DNA of 64,000 bases from Macrophomina tecta (lineage: Eukaryota > Ascomycota > Dothideomycetes > Botryosphaeriales > Botryosphaeriaceae): NCBI GenBank assembly GCA_024180945.1, contig JAKSGN010000007.1:4216001-4280000 (forward strand), read 5' to 3'. Numbering within the stretch: the first letter of the stretch is position 1; each line of letters starts with the position of its first letter. A program made the translations under genes and the position numbers. Of the stretch, positions 1 to 10,680 are shown piece after piece. The notes beneath the pieces are model-generated. The model was not told the origin of the DNA. It did no database searches and saw only the letters and a list, made by a program, of their open reading frames with translations.

Positions 1-756
1 TAGGCGGGAAGCTTAAAAGGGGGGTAAGATGGGGAAAGACTGGCATGGGTATGCTGGAGTAAATGGAGCGCGCTAGCGGTTAGCAAGATCGTTCTGCTAT
101 TCTGGTCTCGGCCCGGTGGGGAGAACGGGAGTGCGGGGTGTGCCGTGGTGGTTTGCGTGTTTGCTGGGATGGTCTGAGTTTCTCTGTCATGCATAGTCTG
201 CACTGTGGTCGCCGGAGGAAGAAAGCACTCTTGGACTGCACATGCGCCGTGCGGTCTTCCGAGCCTCAGATGCTGCCATGTGATTGTCCGTGTAGTTTTT
301 GCTGTTGTCCCTTCCACCTGGCGGTGGTGGGGGACGTTGCTTCACTTGTTGCACTTGCGCCTGCTGTTAATGAGGATGGGTGCTTTTCTGTTAAAACACG
401 ACTACACAAGCACATTCTTTCAGATGTCCTGGGGGGGACCATCTCCTACACAGGGCGAGTGAAAATGTCGTGTTGGATGTGGACCACAGGTTCTGTATTG
501 GTTTTTTGTCCGAAATACAGCCTTGCGCACTCAACGTACCAATTCATTCAATGTTATTTCGAGATAGGATAGCGGATCTTCGACAGGATGCGGAACAAAA
601 AGCGGCGAGGCGACAGCCGCTCTTAAACTGTGGTGCAGTGACGACATACATCGCAGAAAACCAGAGATTTCCTACTCGGTACCGCTGTTACTATACACGC
701 CAATATATTGTCAAGGTTGGTCGCACAAAGAAGGAATTAGGCAAGGAAACATTCAC

Positions 757-777
757 AAAAAAAAAAAAAAAAAAAAA
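757..777 (+). repeat. poly-A tract (21 A)
   Basis: An uninterrupted run of 21 A. Seen from the minus strand it is a T tract lying about 200 bp downstream of the Pol III-like A and B boxes at 1047-1057 and 980-990. It may be a simple homopolymer or part of a retroposed unit. Confidence 0.9.
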
Positions 778-964
778 GAATGCTAGAGTCGAAGACCGCG
801 AGCGTACGAGAAAGTATAGTAAAGTTGTATTAGGAGAAAAAGAGCAAAACTACAGGTCGCCCCCGGGCGGCGACCCGCAGAAACCCCCCTCCTCCGAGCC
901 CCTGAGGAGTCTTTGGAGGGGGATTTTTTGCGATCCAGATGTGTGAAGGGGTTGTCGATTGGGT

Positions 965-1068
965 CAAGCAGCCCGGGTGAGAATTGAACCCGCAGACCCA
1001 GCGAAGGGACCTTGGGGCCACCGGCGACGGCGACGGCGACACCGCTGGACTGAGCCAGCTGTGTCGCC
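965..1068 (-). other. tRNA-like / Pol III-box hairpin element
   Basis: On the minus strand TGGCTCAGTCC (1057-1047) matches a tRNA A box and GGTTCAATTCT (990-980) is close to a B box. Positions 1035-1068 form an almost perfect hairpin: 8 bp (GGCGACAC with GTGTCGCC), one mismatch, 5 bp (GCTGG with CCAGC) and a 6-nt loop. A GTCGCC hexamer is repeated next to it. No normal 7-bp acceptor stem pairs the two ends and the T stem has a mismatch, so this is not an intact tRNA. A tRNA-derived relic or SINE head is possible; chance is not excluded. Confidence 0.3.
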
Positions 1069-2536
1069 GGTGGCACTTAGGTTTGCTGATCTTCTAGTTT
1101 GTATACCGCAAGGAGGAGGTCAATAAATCACAGATGGACACTCTCGCAGCGGGTTATGCTCAAGAGCCACGCTAGGCAGACATTTGCTGACCAACTTGGC
1201 AATGAGGGTTCTCATGATAACGCAGTATCAACAGCTTTACGAATCCTTCATGAAAAACTATGAAACAACTATGTTAGAAACTCTATATAAGGGTTATAAA
1301 AAAAGACTGAACAGTTAGATTGCTCCTTACCGACGCATTTGCTATCCCTCCCGTGCAGCAGCCGCCAAACTCACGTGAAGTTGCTGAAACGCAACGCAAA
1401 GAATGCGAACTAACAGTTGCAAATATTGTTATTCACTCTCACTGTCAATGGAAGCTTGTTCGTTCTGCACGTTCGTCTCAGAAGATTGGCCTGGAGTCTT
1501 ATGCCAGTGTGGCTTTTTCAGAGACTTACATGGCTCTTACTTTTGATACTACGCAGATGGAACGTCGGGTGGCAGCAATACCCGTCTCGAGTTTCAATCA
1601 CTCTCTCGAGGACAGTTCCCCGCCAAACCAGGGTATAATGGCAATCTCACAAGCCTTTTGCACGAAGTTCCATAACTAGCAAGGCCGTATTGTCTCTTCT
1701 GACAGCAGCAAATTTCCAAAAATCCATCAATGTTGTGAACTTAAAGCTATGGACTTTCGGTGTATTGTGAATCTGTCTGCCACGGTAATGATGGCAAGTG
1801 TGGCTTTCTTATCTATAGCAAAAGGGATGTAATACCTGGTGTGAGGGGCTTGGTTGGACGCAGAAAGAAGTGTGAATTTTCAAGAAGCTTTCTGGATATG
1901 TGCGCGCAAAAGTCCGAAAACTGAGATTGTTGGATGATTAACAGTGCCAGACCCATGGCAGAGATTTTTCATATTGGCTGATTGGCTGCCTGATTCGGTC
2001 TACCTCGTTTATGTCCGGTAGTTTAGTTTCAATTGGTCACTCATAGGTTGGTGAGATGACCATTCACCTTGGGTTTATTTAATAAAGACATAATACAGGC
2101 GCATCGAAACTGCTTGGTTCCTGCAACAGGCACTCGGATCGCTAATGCTCTTACTTCAAGAACCAAACGGGAGAGCAGCATATATAATGAAGCACCAACA
2201 TACGTTACGGCTGACGGATCTTCAGTCTCAAATGAATAGCGACGACTCTGGTACCTTTTTCACACCCATAACGTTGTTCCGTGGAGGTGACTGCGTCACG
2301 AACCTGTTTCCTGTTTGAGCCCAACGCTCCGCGGGCATGCCTCCCTCGCCCGCAACAGACTTGGTCTCTTATTTGCACCACCGCACGCACCACCCAACCA
2401 TTTGCCCTCCAGCTTCACACCATAGGAGAGGCACGGCTGCTGTTTTCAGCGAGAGAAGACTCGGCTTCTATGAGTTGCCAGCGCTGCAAATGCGGCAGAT
2501 ACTACTCAAAAACGTGACAGTAAGCAGAGTGTGCCC

Positions 2537-2561
2537 AAAAAAAAAAAAAAAAAAAAAAAAA
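2537..2561 (+). repeat. poly-A tract (25 A)
   Basis: Uninterrupted run of about 25 A in non-coding DNA, the longest single-base run in the window. Confidence 0.9.
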
Positions 2562-3297
2562 GTAAAAGACAAAGAAAGCTGACTTGCAAGGCCCATGCTG
2601 AGTTCGATTTCATCTCACGCCCCAGCAATGTCTAGTAGTTCGGGCTGTTGTTCCACCTAACCGCCCAAAGCCAAAGCTTTTCAGGGCGTACTGCCTCTGG
2701 ACTCTCAGATTTTTTAAGAGCAAGGTAAAATCTGTGACGTTAGTTTTGCAAGTCAGAATAAGAAGCCTTTGAAGATTTTGTACGTCGCGGCACTTTGCAG
2801 GTTGGCCATTCATCTCAGTGCGGCATTCATAACTTTGAAAGACAGCTCTGCAAAATTCTGCAGATACGACGTCGTCTCCAACGTTGAAAAGGTCGCATTC
2901 AAGAAGTATTGGGAACAGTTGCGAATAGATAAACGATGCGGGGCTAAGAAAGCATGCGGCATATTCCGAGTAAGAGGAAGATGCAGCCACGACGGAGATG
3001 CAGTATCTCTACCCTCTGAGAGAAACTTTCTAGCCAGATTACGCGACGGTTGGCAAAAGGCGTGGAAATCAGAGTCTAAAATAGCAAGGGGAAGCTCTAT
3101 TGCCATGACCGTTGTGCGGAAAGTGTCGTGCATCAGATGGGGATACCACAAGCCTGAGAGGGGACAAAATCATATGGAAGTTTACCGTGAGGGCATCTAT
3201 GGCTGGTGAAAAAGCATATAAGTCAACAATAGATGGTCATCAGTTGAAGTGGAACCGAAATAGCATGTCACATGGCATTTTAAGAATGCCTAAAGAT

Positions 3298-3656
3298 CGT
3301 GCAACCCCGGACTACTTCCCCAGCATAATCTTTTTGAAACCCGACAGAGAGAGCCGTCTCACCTCGCTGCCTTTTGATAACTATGACCTAAAGATGGAAA
3401 ATATTCAAGCTCTTCTTAGCCGCGTGTTTGGACCACGAGCACTACCGTTTCAGTAAAGACCATACCTTGTGCCGCCTTCTCACAGAGCACATCTGGATTG
3501 AACATCGTAGTGCGGAAGAACAAGGAGGAACTGCATCCATCGCATGTTGAGGCCCTCGTCGTATTCTTTTTGAACCGAGTTTTGCCGCTGTGCAGGCATA
3601 TCTTGGGTTTCGAGGAATTGGTCCAGAAGGAGAAGAATGAATTCTACAGAGGGTAG
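3298..3656 (+). pseudogene. relic of the MYND-family gene (internal pieces)
   Basis: Two pieces resemble the intact MYND paralogues at 24.3 and 26.1 kb. In frame 1 from 3298 the reading RATPDYFPSIIFLKPDR lines up without gaps with RPSSDHSLSIFFPQDEP of the first paralogue. In frame 0 from 3495 the reading NIVVRKNKEELHPSHVEAL matches VLVARKDKKELNILHVLAL of the second, ending at a TAG at 3654-3656. In the intact genes these segments lie about 230 residues apart; here about 80 bp separate them and the frame changes, so most of the middle is deleted. No MYND finger is recognisable upstream. The comparison was made by eye. Confidence 0.55.
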
Positions 3657-4339
3657 TTCTGCGCAAAAAAGTCTTGAAGTCAGCGTTAACCACTCATTGA
3701 GAGAAATTTCTTGCTTTGAAAGGCCCGAGGCCAGTTAAAAGCCCGGACTCCTCTCTTTCCATCGGCCATAAGCCGGAGATCTTATAGTCTTTCGGTGATC
3801 TCGACGAATGGAGACGCAAGCATGAGCTAGACCTGCTTGATATGGGGAGCTCCTGAATTATGGTGAAGATCAGATTTTGACGTGGACATCATAACGCTTT
3901 TATGCAGGCAATGGGAATGCTTAGATAGATTTAACTTGCGATGGGTGGACGGAGAACATTAAAAGTCGGATTCAGCTGCTGGATAAATGAATAGCTAATC
4001 AGACAGCGAGCGGAAGGTCGTCAGGTACCTCAGATAAATAATTGAATTCAATAGCCGCAATTTACGCTCTCTACAATTTGCCGCCATCTGATCTATAACT
4101 AGTTATATATTTCATGTCCGTGGCACACAGTCCTTCAAAGCCGGTAGTACTAAGTACCGCTAAATAAAAAAGAAAAAAAAAGGAAGAGGAAACCTATCAG
4201 TCTTGCAAGCCCACGAACGCAGTATCGCAAGACGTGATAGAACCAGCATTGAGATCGTCCGTCGTGGAGACCACGATCTCTTCGGCTCCCCGAAATTTGA
4301 GGCGGTAGAGACTAAGCATCCACTTCATCTTCGGCTGCA

Positions 4340-4618
4340 ATGACAGGCCCGAGATTGTGGCGCGCATATGAATTCCCCTTCTTCACCATGCAAAACCCTC
4401 CCCGTGCATCCCTGAAACGCGCATCTAGCACACCATACAAGGATGAGGCCGTCAGATTCCTGTATTTGTTCTGCCGTGATGACAGCAAGTGTTGCCTGCA
4501 GCCACTGGCTATGCTCAGCCATCGAACAGGGGACATGGTGCTATGGCGTGTGACGCAGGCTTCCTTCGAGATGTTCTGGGACACTACCCAGCGTGACAAG
4601 AGGGACAGAGGCGGCTAG
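4340..4618 (+). pseudogene. C-terminal relic of the MYND family
   Basis: A 92-codon open frame whose second half (DEAVRFLYLFC ... GDMVLWRVTQASFEMFW) matches, at nearly identical spacing, the C-terminal part of the intact paralogues (VDALTSFCTF ... RDFALQHASPPMFCLHW): 45 residues against 46. Identity is low and an N-terminus is missing, so this is read as a detached, decayed C-terminal fragment. It may belong to the relic just upstream, but the 700-bp gap does not fit the intact gene's spacing, so a second decayed copy or a rearrangement is as likely. Confidence 0.4.
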
Positions 4619-5443
4619 AAAGCTATGGAAGTCTGGTATTTCTATGGAGATGCCAGTTAGCAGCAACGAGAATAGCACAACACTCTGAATGGCTCTGGAA
4701 CCTTTTCCTGCATGTGGAATGACCGGACGGGTTTACGCACGATGAGAAGCGTATGGGTTCAAGGAACTCCACAATCAGTGATGGTGGATTAGAAAATATC
4801 GAATAGCGGAAGCATACTCTCCGCAGCTTCGGAATGAGACATTGATTAGGGAAACTACGTCTTTGTTTTGTATGGAATCCAACGGACGCAACCTGGATAG
4901 GCTAGTAGTTGTAGATCCACTGGCGCCTGTAATTCGATCACTCGGGACCTGAAAACCTCACGAAGACTTTGAAACTCCTTGGATCCCACTCAGATGAAGA
5001 TATGCGGCCATCAATACTAGAAGAGGAAAAGCAAGCAGCATGCAGCAAGCAGGTGGCCGGCGGGACGTGAATGATGAAGTAGAGTATACGGCAACGACTT
5101 TCGGCAATTCGAAAGTGGGCGGAAATTGCCTGATTGGGAAGCATCCCGAGACCCTCGGGCGGCAGATCCGCGTCCATTCGAGGATCATCCGTCATTAGTT
5201 CTCTGCTCCGCCTGACATGGGAAGGCCATTTTGCCGTCGCGATGAAGGCTTTTGCAGTGAGATGAGCTGAGAAATGAAAAAACTTCTCGTGGCGATTCCG
5301 TGATTGATACGGCCCGACGGCAAGCGCATCTACCCGCCTGGGCCTCGCGTCAACAAGGTGCCCTGAATCTTTTCTTTTCCACAACCCCTCCACACCTTTG
5401 TCCCTCTCCAATCCACCAGCACCATTACCCCGCCACAGCAGCC
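4619..5443. other. upstream region of the cystathionine beta-synthase gene
   Basis: No gene seen. The last 130 bp before the start codon are rich in C and T (ccacaacccctccacaccttt), as is common in fungal leaders just before ATG. The reading frame is open upstream of the chosen ATG to about 5300, but that extension has no family match. Confidence 0.5.
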
Positions 5444-7104
5444 ATGAGCACGACAACGAAGCCGGGCATTCCGCCCGTCGTCCTCGACACCATCACCCAG
5501 CAGATTGGCAACACCCCCATGGTCCGTCTGAACAAGATCCCCCAGAGCCTGGGCATTGAAGCCACCGTCTACGCGAAGCTGGAGATGTTCAACGCCGGCG
5601 GCAGCGTCAAGGACCGCATCGCCCTGCGCATGATCGAGGAGGCCGAGCGCAGCGGCCGCATCAAGCCTGGCGACACGCTGATCGAGCCGACCAGCGGCAA
5701 CACGGGCATCGGCTTGGCTCTCGTCGGCGCCGTCAAGGGCTACCGCACCATCATCACCCTGCCCGAGAAGATGTCCGCCGAGAAGGTCTCCGTCCTGCGC
5801 GCCCTCAACGCCGAGATCATCCGCACCCCGACCGCCGCCGCCTGGGACTCGCCCGAGAGCCACATCGGCGTCGCCAGGAGGCTCGAGAAGGAGCTCCCCA
5901 ACGCCCACATCCTGGACCAGTATGGCAACCGCGACAACCCGCTCGCCCACGAGTACGGCACTGCTGAGGAGATCTGGACCCAGACGAACGGCAAGATCAC
6001 CGCGCTGGTGGCTGGCGCCGGAACCGGAGGCACAATTACTGGTATTGCGAGGGGCCTGAGGAAGCACAAGCAGGATATCAAGATCATTGCGGCCGATCCG
6101 CACGGCAGCATTCTGGCTGTGCCTGAGAGTTTGAACGAGGAGAAGAAGAATCAGCCCTACAAGGTGGAGGGTATCGGCTACGACTTCATTCCGGACGTCC
6201 TGGACCAGAAGGCCGTCGACACTTGGTACAAGACTGATGACAGGGAGTCTTTCCAGCTGGCGAGGCGCTTGATCGCGGAAGAGGGCATCCTCTGCGGCGG
6301 CAGCAGCGGCAGCGCAATGGCGGCAATGGTCAAGGCCGTGAAGGATCTCGGCCTTGGTAAGGATGATGTGGTCGTCGTTGTGCTCCCCGACAGCATCCGG
6401 AGCTACCTCAGCAAGGTTCGTCAAACATGTAGATCCTTTGGGGGAAACGCAGCTAATGAAGCCACTAGTTCGCTGACGATGACTGGCTCGCCGCCAATGA
6501 TCTACTCCCTCCTACGCCTGCAGAGACGCCGAACGCACCGCTCTCCCCTGTGTTGACCAGCTCGAAGGATCCGTACAAGGGAGCTACCATCCGGACGCTC
6601 CGCTTGAAACCTGTTATGACCGTTGCGGCCGAGTCACCATGCGCCGAGGCCATTGAGACCATGCGGGACAAGGGTTTCGATCAGCTGCCCGTCGCCACGA
6701 CCAAGGGCAACCGGTTGGTCGGTCTCGTCACCCTGGGCAATCTGCTCTCTTACATCAGCAACGGCCGTGCGACGCCTAGTTCGCCTGTCTCGGAGGTCAT
6801 GTTCGACTTCCGCAAGCTGTCGGAGACTGTCAGCGATCCTTCAGACCTCGGCACTAAGGGCAAGGACAACCTGGTCCTCGGCGAGGACAAGGACAAGGCC
6901 AACAAGAGGAAGAAGTTTGTCGAGATCACCCGAGATACTCGTCTGAGCGCCCTGAGCCGCTTCTTCGAATGGAACAGCGCGGCCGTTGTCACCGAGAAGG
7001 ACGATCAGGGTCACATGAAGGCTGTGGCTGTCGTTACCAAGGTGGACTTGCTTAGCTGGCTGGTCCACCAGGGCAAGAGTAACGGAGTTAATGGCTCTCA
7101 TTAA
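5444..7104 (+). CDS. cystathionine beta-synthase
   Basis: PLP enzyme that condenses serine and homocysteine to cystathionine, the first step of transsulfuration; cytosolic. Exons 5444-6415 and 6469-7104 with a 53-bp intron (donor GTTCGT, branch-like CTAAT, acceptor TAG) give 535 residues; yeast Cys4 has 507. Residues 15-330 are the fold-type II catalytic core: [11 protein letters not shown], the PLP lysine K56 in GGSVKDR, the phosphate-holding [20 protein letters not shown] and GGSSGSA. The C-terminus (from about 375) carries a CBS-domain pair, beginning [13 protein letters not shown]. There is no N-terminal heme-binding Cys-Pro segment, as in other fungal forms. The start at 5444 is preferred over an open extension to 5300 because the family begins just before the QIGNTP motif. 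O-acetylserine sulfhydrylase is excluded by the C-terminal domain. Confidence 0.93.
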
Positions 7105-7980
7105 ATGCTAGATACCCTCCCGGCGAATGCAGAGAAGGAGGCGGTAGATGAGACATGAGAGCGTTCTGGGGAGTATGCTCTACAACAGGATGCAGAGGGG
7201 CGTTTTGGATGCGCTTTCAACAGAGGCAAGGGCACGACATAGCACGGTGGGCGTTAGTTCCTCTTAGATGACTCTTGTCTACAGTCGCATAAGAACATGC
7301 GGATCGCAAGATCCAGGGACGAATGGCAGAACCTGTACATACTCATGTTGGACGTCGTTTCCTTTAGGTATTTCCTTGCGGCTCCCACCATCTGCTCAAC
7401 CTAGATGGGCAAAGGGATTGGCCGTTCACCACAAGCTCCTCCTGCACAGAGATACTGACAGTTCTCTGACCTGATCGTTGATCATCGAACTTAAACCGAG
7501 GAAACCAAGACTGGCTAGGTAGCGGGAGCCCGTCACATCCCATCTCTCGAGTATCTCTATTTGAAATCGGGGGTTCGCTCGCCACTTTCCTCGTACCGAG
7601 CCGCCAAAACCCGGGTTAAAAGGCATGTCACGTCCCCACGGGCCCTTCTACATTGCCCTTCCTCCTCGTTTGCTGCCGCCCCCCGTGCCCTCTCCTGGGG
7701 CTCCACGTCTCCACCCTCGGCTTCTTCCCAAAGCCTCCCCCCCACTTTCCGCCTCACTCCGCCCCAGCGTAATTTTAGAAAAAAACAAGCCCCGATATAG
7801 ACAGTCGGACTGCTGTCTAGCTTTCCGCGGCGGTGCTTTTCCAAATGAAACGAAATGAGAAAAAGAAACAGCGAAATCACGATCCCCCCAACACCGGGCG
7901 AACACATGGTGGCCTCGGTTGCTCCCCCCCCTGTGACGCCATATGGCATCTGTAAGCACCTTCGGTGGGATGCAAGCGCT

Positions 7981-8004
7981 GAGAGGGAGAGAGAGAGAGA
8001 GAGA
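7981..8004 (+). repeat. (GA)n microsatellite
   Basis: GAGAGGGAGAGAGAGAGAGA-type dinucleotide repeat with one interruption, in intergenic DNA. Confidence 0.85.
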
Positions 8005-8448
8005 TGTGAGGCGAACCATTCAGCTCCGCCCACGACGCAGCCAGGGAAAAAAAAGAAAGAAAAAACACGCCCACACCTCGCGCCTGGGCTCTTTTTTGGT
8101 CGCCTCCCTCCCCCACCTGTCGTGGAGGGAGGTGATTTGACTTTCCGGAACTATCAGTCTATTAGCTACGTATCGCTTCGCCCAATGACGTGCTGTGCTC
8201 GCGGTTCTCCGCTGTCGTGTGGGTAGGTGGGTGCGTGCGCCAAAAACCCGTTCCCCGGGTATCCGGACGCGAGAAACGTTGGGGAGCGGGGAGAGACGGG
8301 GGCGGGCGGAAGGGAGGACAGGGCGCAGATGCTGAGCCTAGACCGGGTGGGGGAGGGTTTGAGTCCTGTGCCTGATGATTGAATGATCGGTTGGCGATCC
8401 CAGATGGGAAAACGGGGCGCTGCGGCGGGAGTGGGAATACGCATGTGT

Positions 8449-8478
8449 GGATGGAATGGATGGATGGATGGATGGATG
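8449..8478 (+). repeat. (GGAT)n tetranucleotide repeat
   Basis: About six copies of GGAT/TGGA in tandem with one imperfect unit at the left end; flanked by GTGTG and GTGCGTGCG. Confidence 0.85.
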
Positions 8479-9699
8479 TGCGTGCGCACACGCATAGGTG
8501 CTATTGTTAGTGTAAGACGTCACTGTTGCTTGGTAGTATGGAGCTGCTGCTACTGATCGGCGAGGGGCAGGGAAGAAAAGAGAGAGGAAAGAGGAAAAAA
8601 AAAAAAAAAGAAACCAAGACATTGAAGACGATCTGCTGTGTTGTTGGAGAGTGAGCGTTGCCAATCCGATGCAGGTCCAGCCGGTCGGCGCAGGCCCTAA
8701 TCTCCGCAGTCTCACAAGGAACGGGGAGCAGCAGCGGGAAAAAGCGGGAGGGCGTTGCCTGTACTGCGCTGGGTTGGATGGGTTTTGGCGGGAGGAGGCG
8801 TGGGAGGACGAGGAGGCGAAATGGCGGTCAAGCAGACTCGGCTGAACGAGGCTGCATCACGCATATGTACATTGCAATGGCTTCGGGCGTCGATGGGGTG
8901 CAATTGCTTTTTGAGGGGAGCAGAGAGGGGAAAAGGTGATGGAACTGCAAGCCAAGGAATCACTTGCAGGAAGAACAGCGCGAGAGAGCGAGGGATGGAG
9001 GGAGAGACCCACTCAGCTACGCTGGCCAGCGCCCTTCGCCATCTCGTAAACATACACATGTATGTACATAGCATTCCTTGCCATGCATGTACCTACCCAG
9101 CGGACGGGAAGCGGGCACATTGCGCTGCTTTCTGCTGGCGTGCGTGCTTTTTCCCTCCTTTCTTTCTGCTTGCTGCTCTCCTGTCGCTGTGATGCAAGCC
9201 ATCGCCCAACGAGCAGAAACTACTGTGCGTCACATAGAACACACGCATGCGCTTCGCTGTTGCTGCATGCCCCCTGCGCCTCTTTCCGTTGCGCGCCTCA
9301 CGCTCGCCCGGAGAAAAAGTTAGTTCTGCCCAGGAGAGAGAGAGAGAGGGAAAGGAAGAAGAGCACGGGAAACAGATGCGACGCAAGTGCATGCGCGGCA
9401 GGAACGCACCACGCAGCCGCCGCCCAGCGGCGAAGGCGGAGACGGCGGAGGGGAAAGACGCACCCTGCCAACGCCCGGCGCGCAGGATATATGGCCTTGT
9501 GTAGGATCAGACGAATGAATTGCGTCCATGTATGTCCTGCTGGCCTGCCCGCCCTCTGTCTTGCCTTGCGTCGTTTCATTCTCGGCCGCGCCCCACACAA
9601 ACACGTCGAGCGGAGGCGAGAGCAGTTGCGAAACGCAGCCATCCGCGCCTCGACCCAAGAGACTCGAAGGGATGAGGGGACAGTGGCAAGCAGCCGCAC

Positions 9700-10028
9700 T
9701 GCGCTACCTATGTTTCGCAGTCGGCCCCCGCTTCCGTTGTCTCTCTCCCTCTCCGCCCACCCTCCACTCTGGCAACACGAACCGCAATCTCCAGCTCGAT
9801 GAGGCTCTCTGCTGTCGCCAGCTGACTCAATGCATCACCGCAGCGAGACGCCCGAGCTCATCCCAGCCGCACAGCTGGACCGGGTTACGTACCCCCGCCC
9901 CTCCCAGCACCACACCCACACCTCATCAGTACCCTCCCTCCCTCCATCCCGTCAGTCAACCAAGCACCCGAGAATTCCATCTCAGCCGCAACAAGGCCAC
10001 CAACTTTTTCCCCCCCCAATCTCAGTCC

Positions 10029-10063
<35 letters not shown>

Positions 10064-10680
10064 GCCAAGCAGCGCCGCCCCCGTTCACCCATCCCCCAGC
10101 GCCAATCCCCCCCCCCCCATCGCGCAATCGCAATCCCACCAGCCGCTGCATCCCAACTCCCTCAACCCGCCATCCCGTCTCAATAAAACTCTAAAACCCG
10201 CTCCACTGACTCGCCGTTGCCACGCGCTCCTCCCACTCAGCCGCGCCGGAGCCGTCTCCCCAGCTCCGCACTCGCTCCGTCGCGCGGGCGGTGAGTGAGT
10301 CTGGCGGGCCGCGCAACGGCGCCCTGATCGCGAGCGGAGCCGTGAGTGGTTGCGCGCCGCAACAGCACGCACACACCCTCCCCTCCCCCTTTTCACCCGT
10401 CTCTCGGTCGCGAACGGGAGTTCGCAGGCAAAAGTAAAACCGAAAGGACGGGAAGGGCGGGACAGAGCGATAAACGGCCTTTTCTTGACTTGCTTACCGC
10501 CTGCGGTGCGGCCCGAACCTTGTCTTGAGTTCATGTCCTTGTTATTTATTTTTCTGGTGTTGCTTCGACGCTACTTCTCTCCATCGATTGCGGGTGTCGT
10601 TGACCAAAAAAAAAAAAAAAACACCCACGCATACATACACACACTTTTCTTCGCGCAAGCCGCGCCTAAATAGAATTAAA
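9700..10680 (+). other. pyrimidine-rich leader-like tract without a coding frame
   Basis: The plus strand becomes strongly C/T-rich (9738-10270), includes a run of eleven ATC triplets at 10030-10063, then a good donor-like GGTGAGTGAGT at 10290 and an acceptor-like CGCAACAG near 10370. This resembles the promoter, leader and 5' intron of a fungal transcript. The frames across it (up to 256 codons) are Pro/Ser/His repeats with no family match, and no convincing coding exon follows before 12.6 kb. A non-coding transcript is one reading; biased-composition DNA is the other. Confidence 0.25.
10030..10063 (+). repeat. (ATC)11 trinucleotide repeat
   Basis: Eleven tandem ATC units inside the pyrimidine-rich tract. 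Confidence 0.9.

Larger units (their letters stand above)
1..3297. other. gene-poor stretch, no protein gene recognised
   Basis: Open frames here are short (under 160 codons), overlap on both strands, often begin without ATG and show no family motif. Apart from a strong hairpin with tRNA-like boxes near 1.0 kb and two long A tracts I see no functional element. Base composition is more AT-rich than the coding blocks, which fits decayed intergenic DNA. Confidence 0.6.
7105..9700. other. intergenic, microsatellite-rich, no gene recognised
   Basis: Many overlapping open frames of 60-160 codons exist on both strands, but all are low-complexity (Arg, Pro, Ser, Cys) and read equally in several frames, the mark of GC-rich non-coding DNA. 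Contains GA repeats at 7981-8004, a GGAT tetranucleotide repeat at 8449-8478, an A tract at 8595-8609 and a GA run near 9334-9352. Confidence 0.6.

Noticed and set aside
5330..6424. 364-codon minus-strand frame opposite the cystathionine beta-synthase exon
   Set aside because: Shadow of the GC-rich third positions of the real gene; no family motif, Asp/Gly/Ala/Leu-rich composition.
9062..9802. 246-codon plus-strand frame in the vib-1 downstream region
   Set aside because: Arg/Ser/His/Cys-rich reading of microsatellite DNA with several GA and CT repeats; no motif and overlapping frames on both strands.
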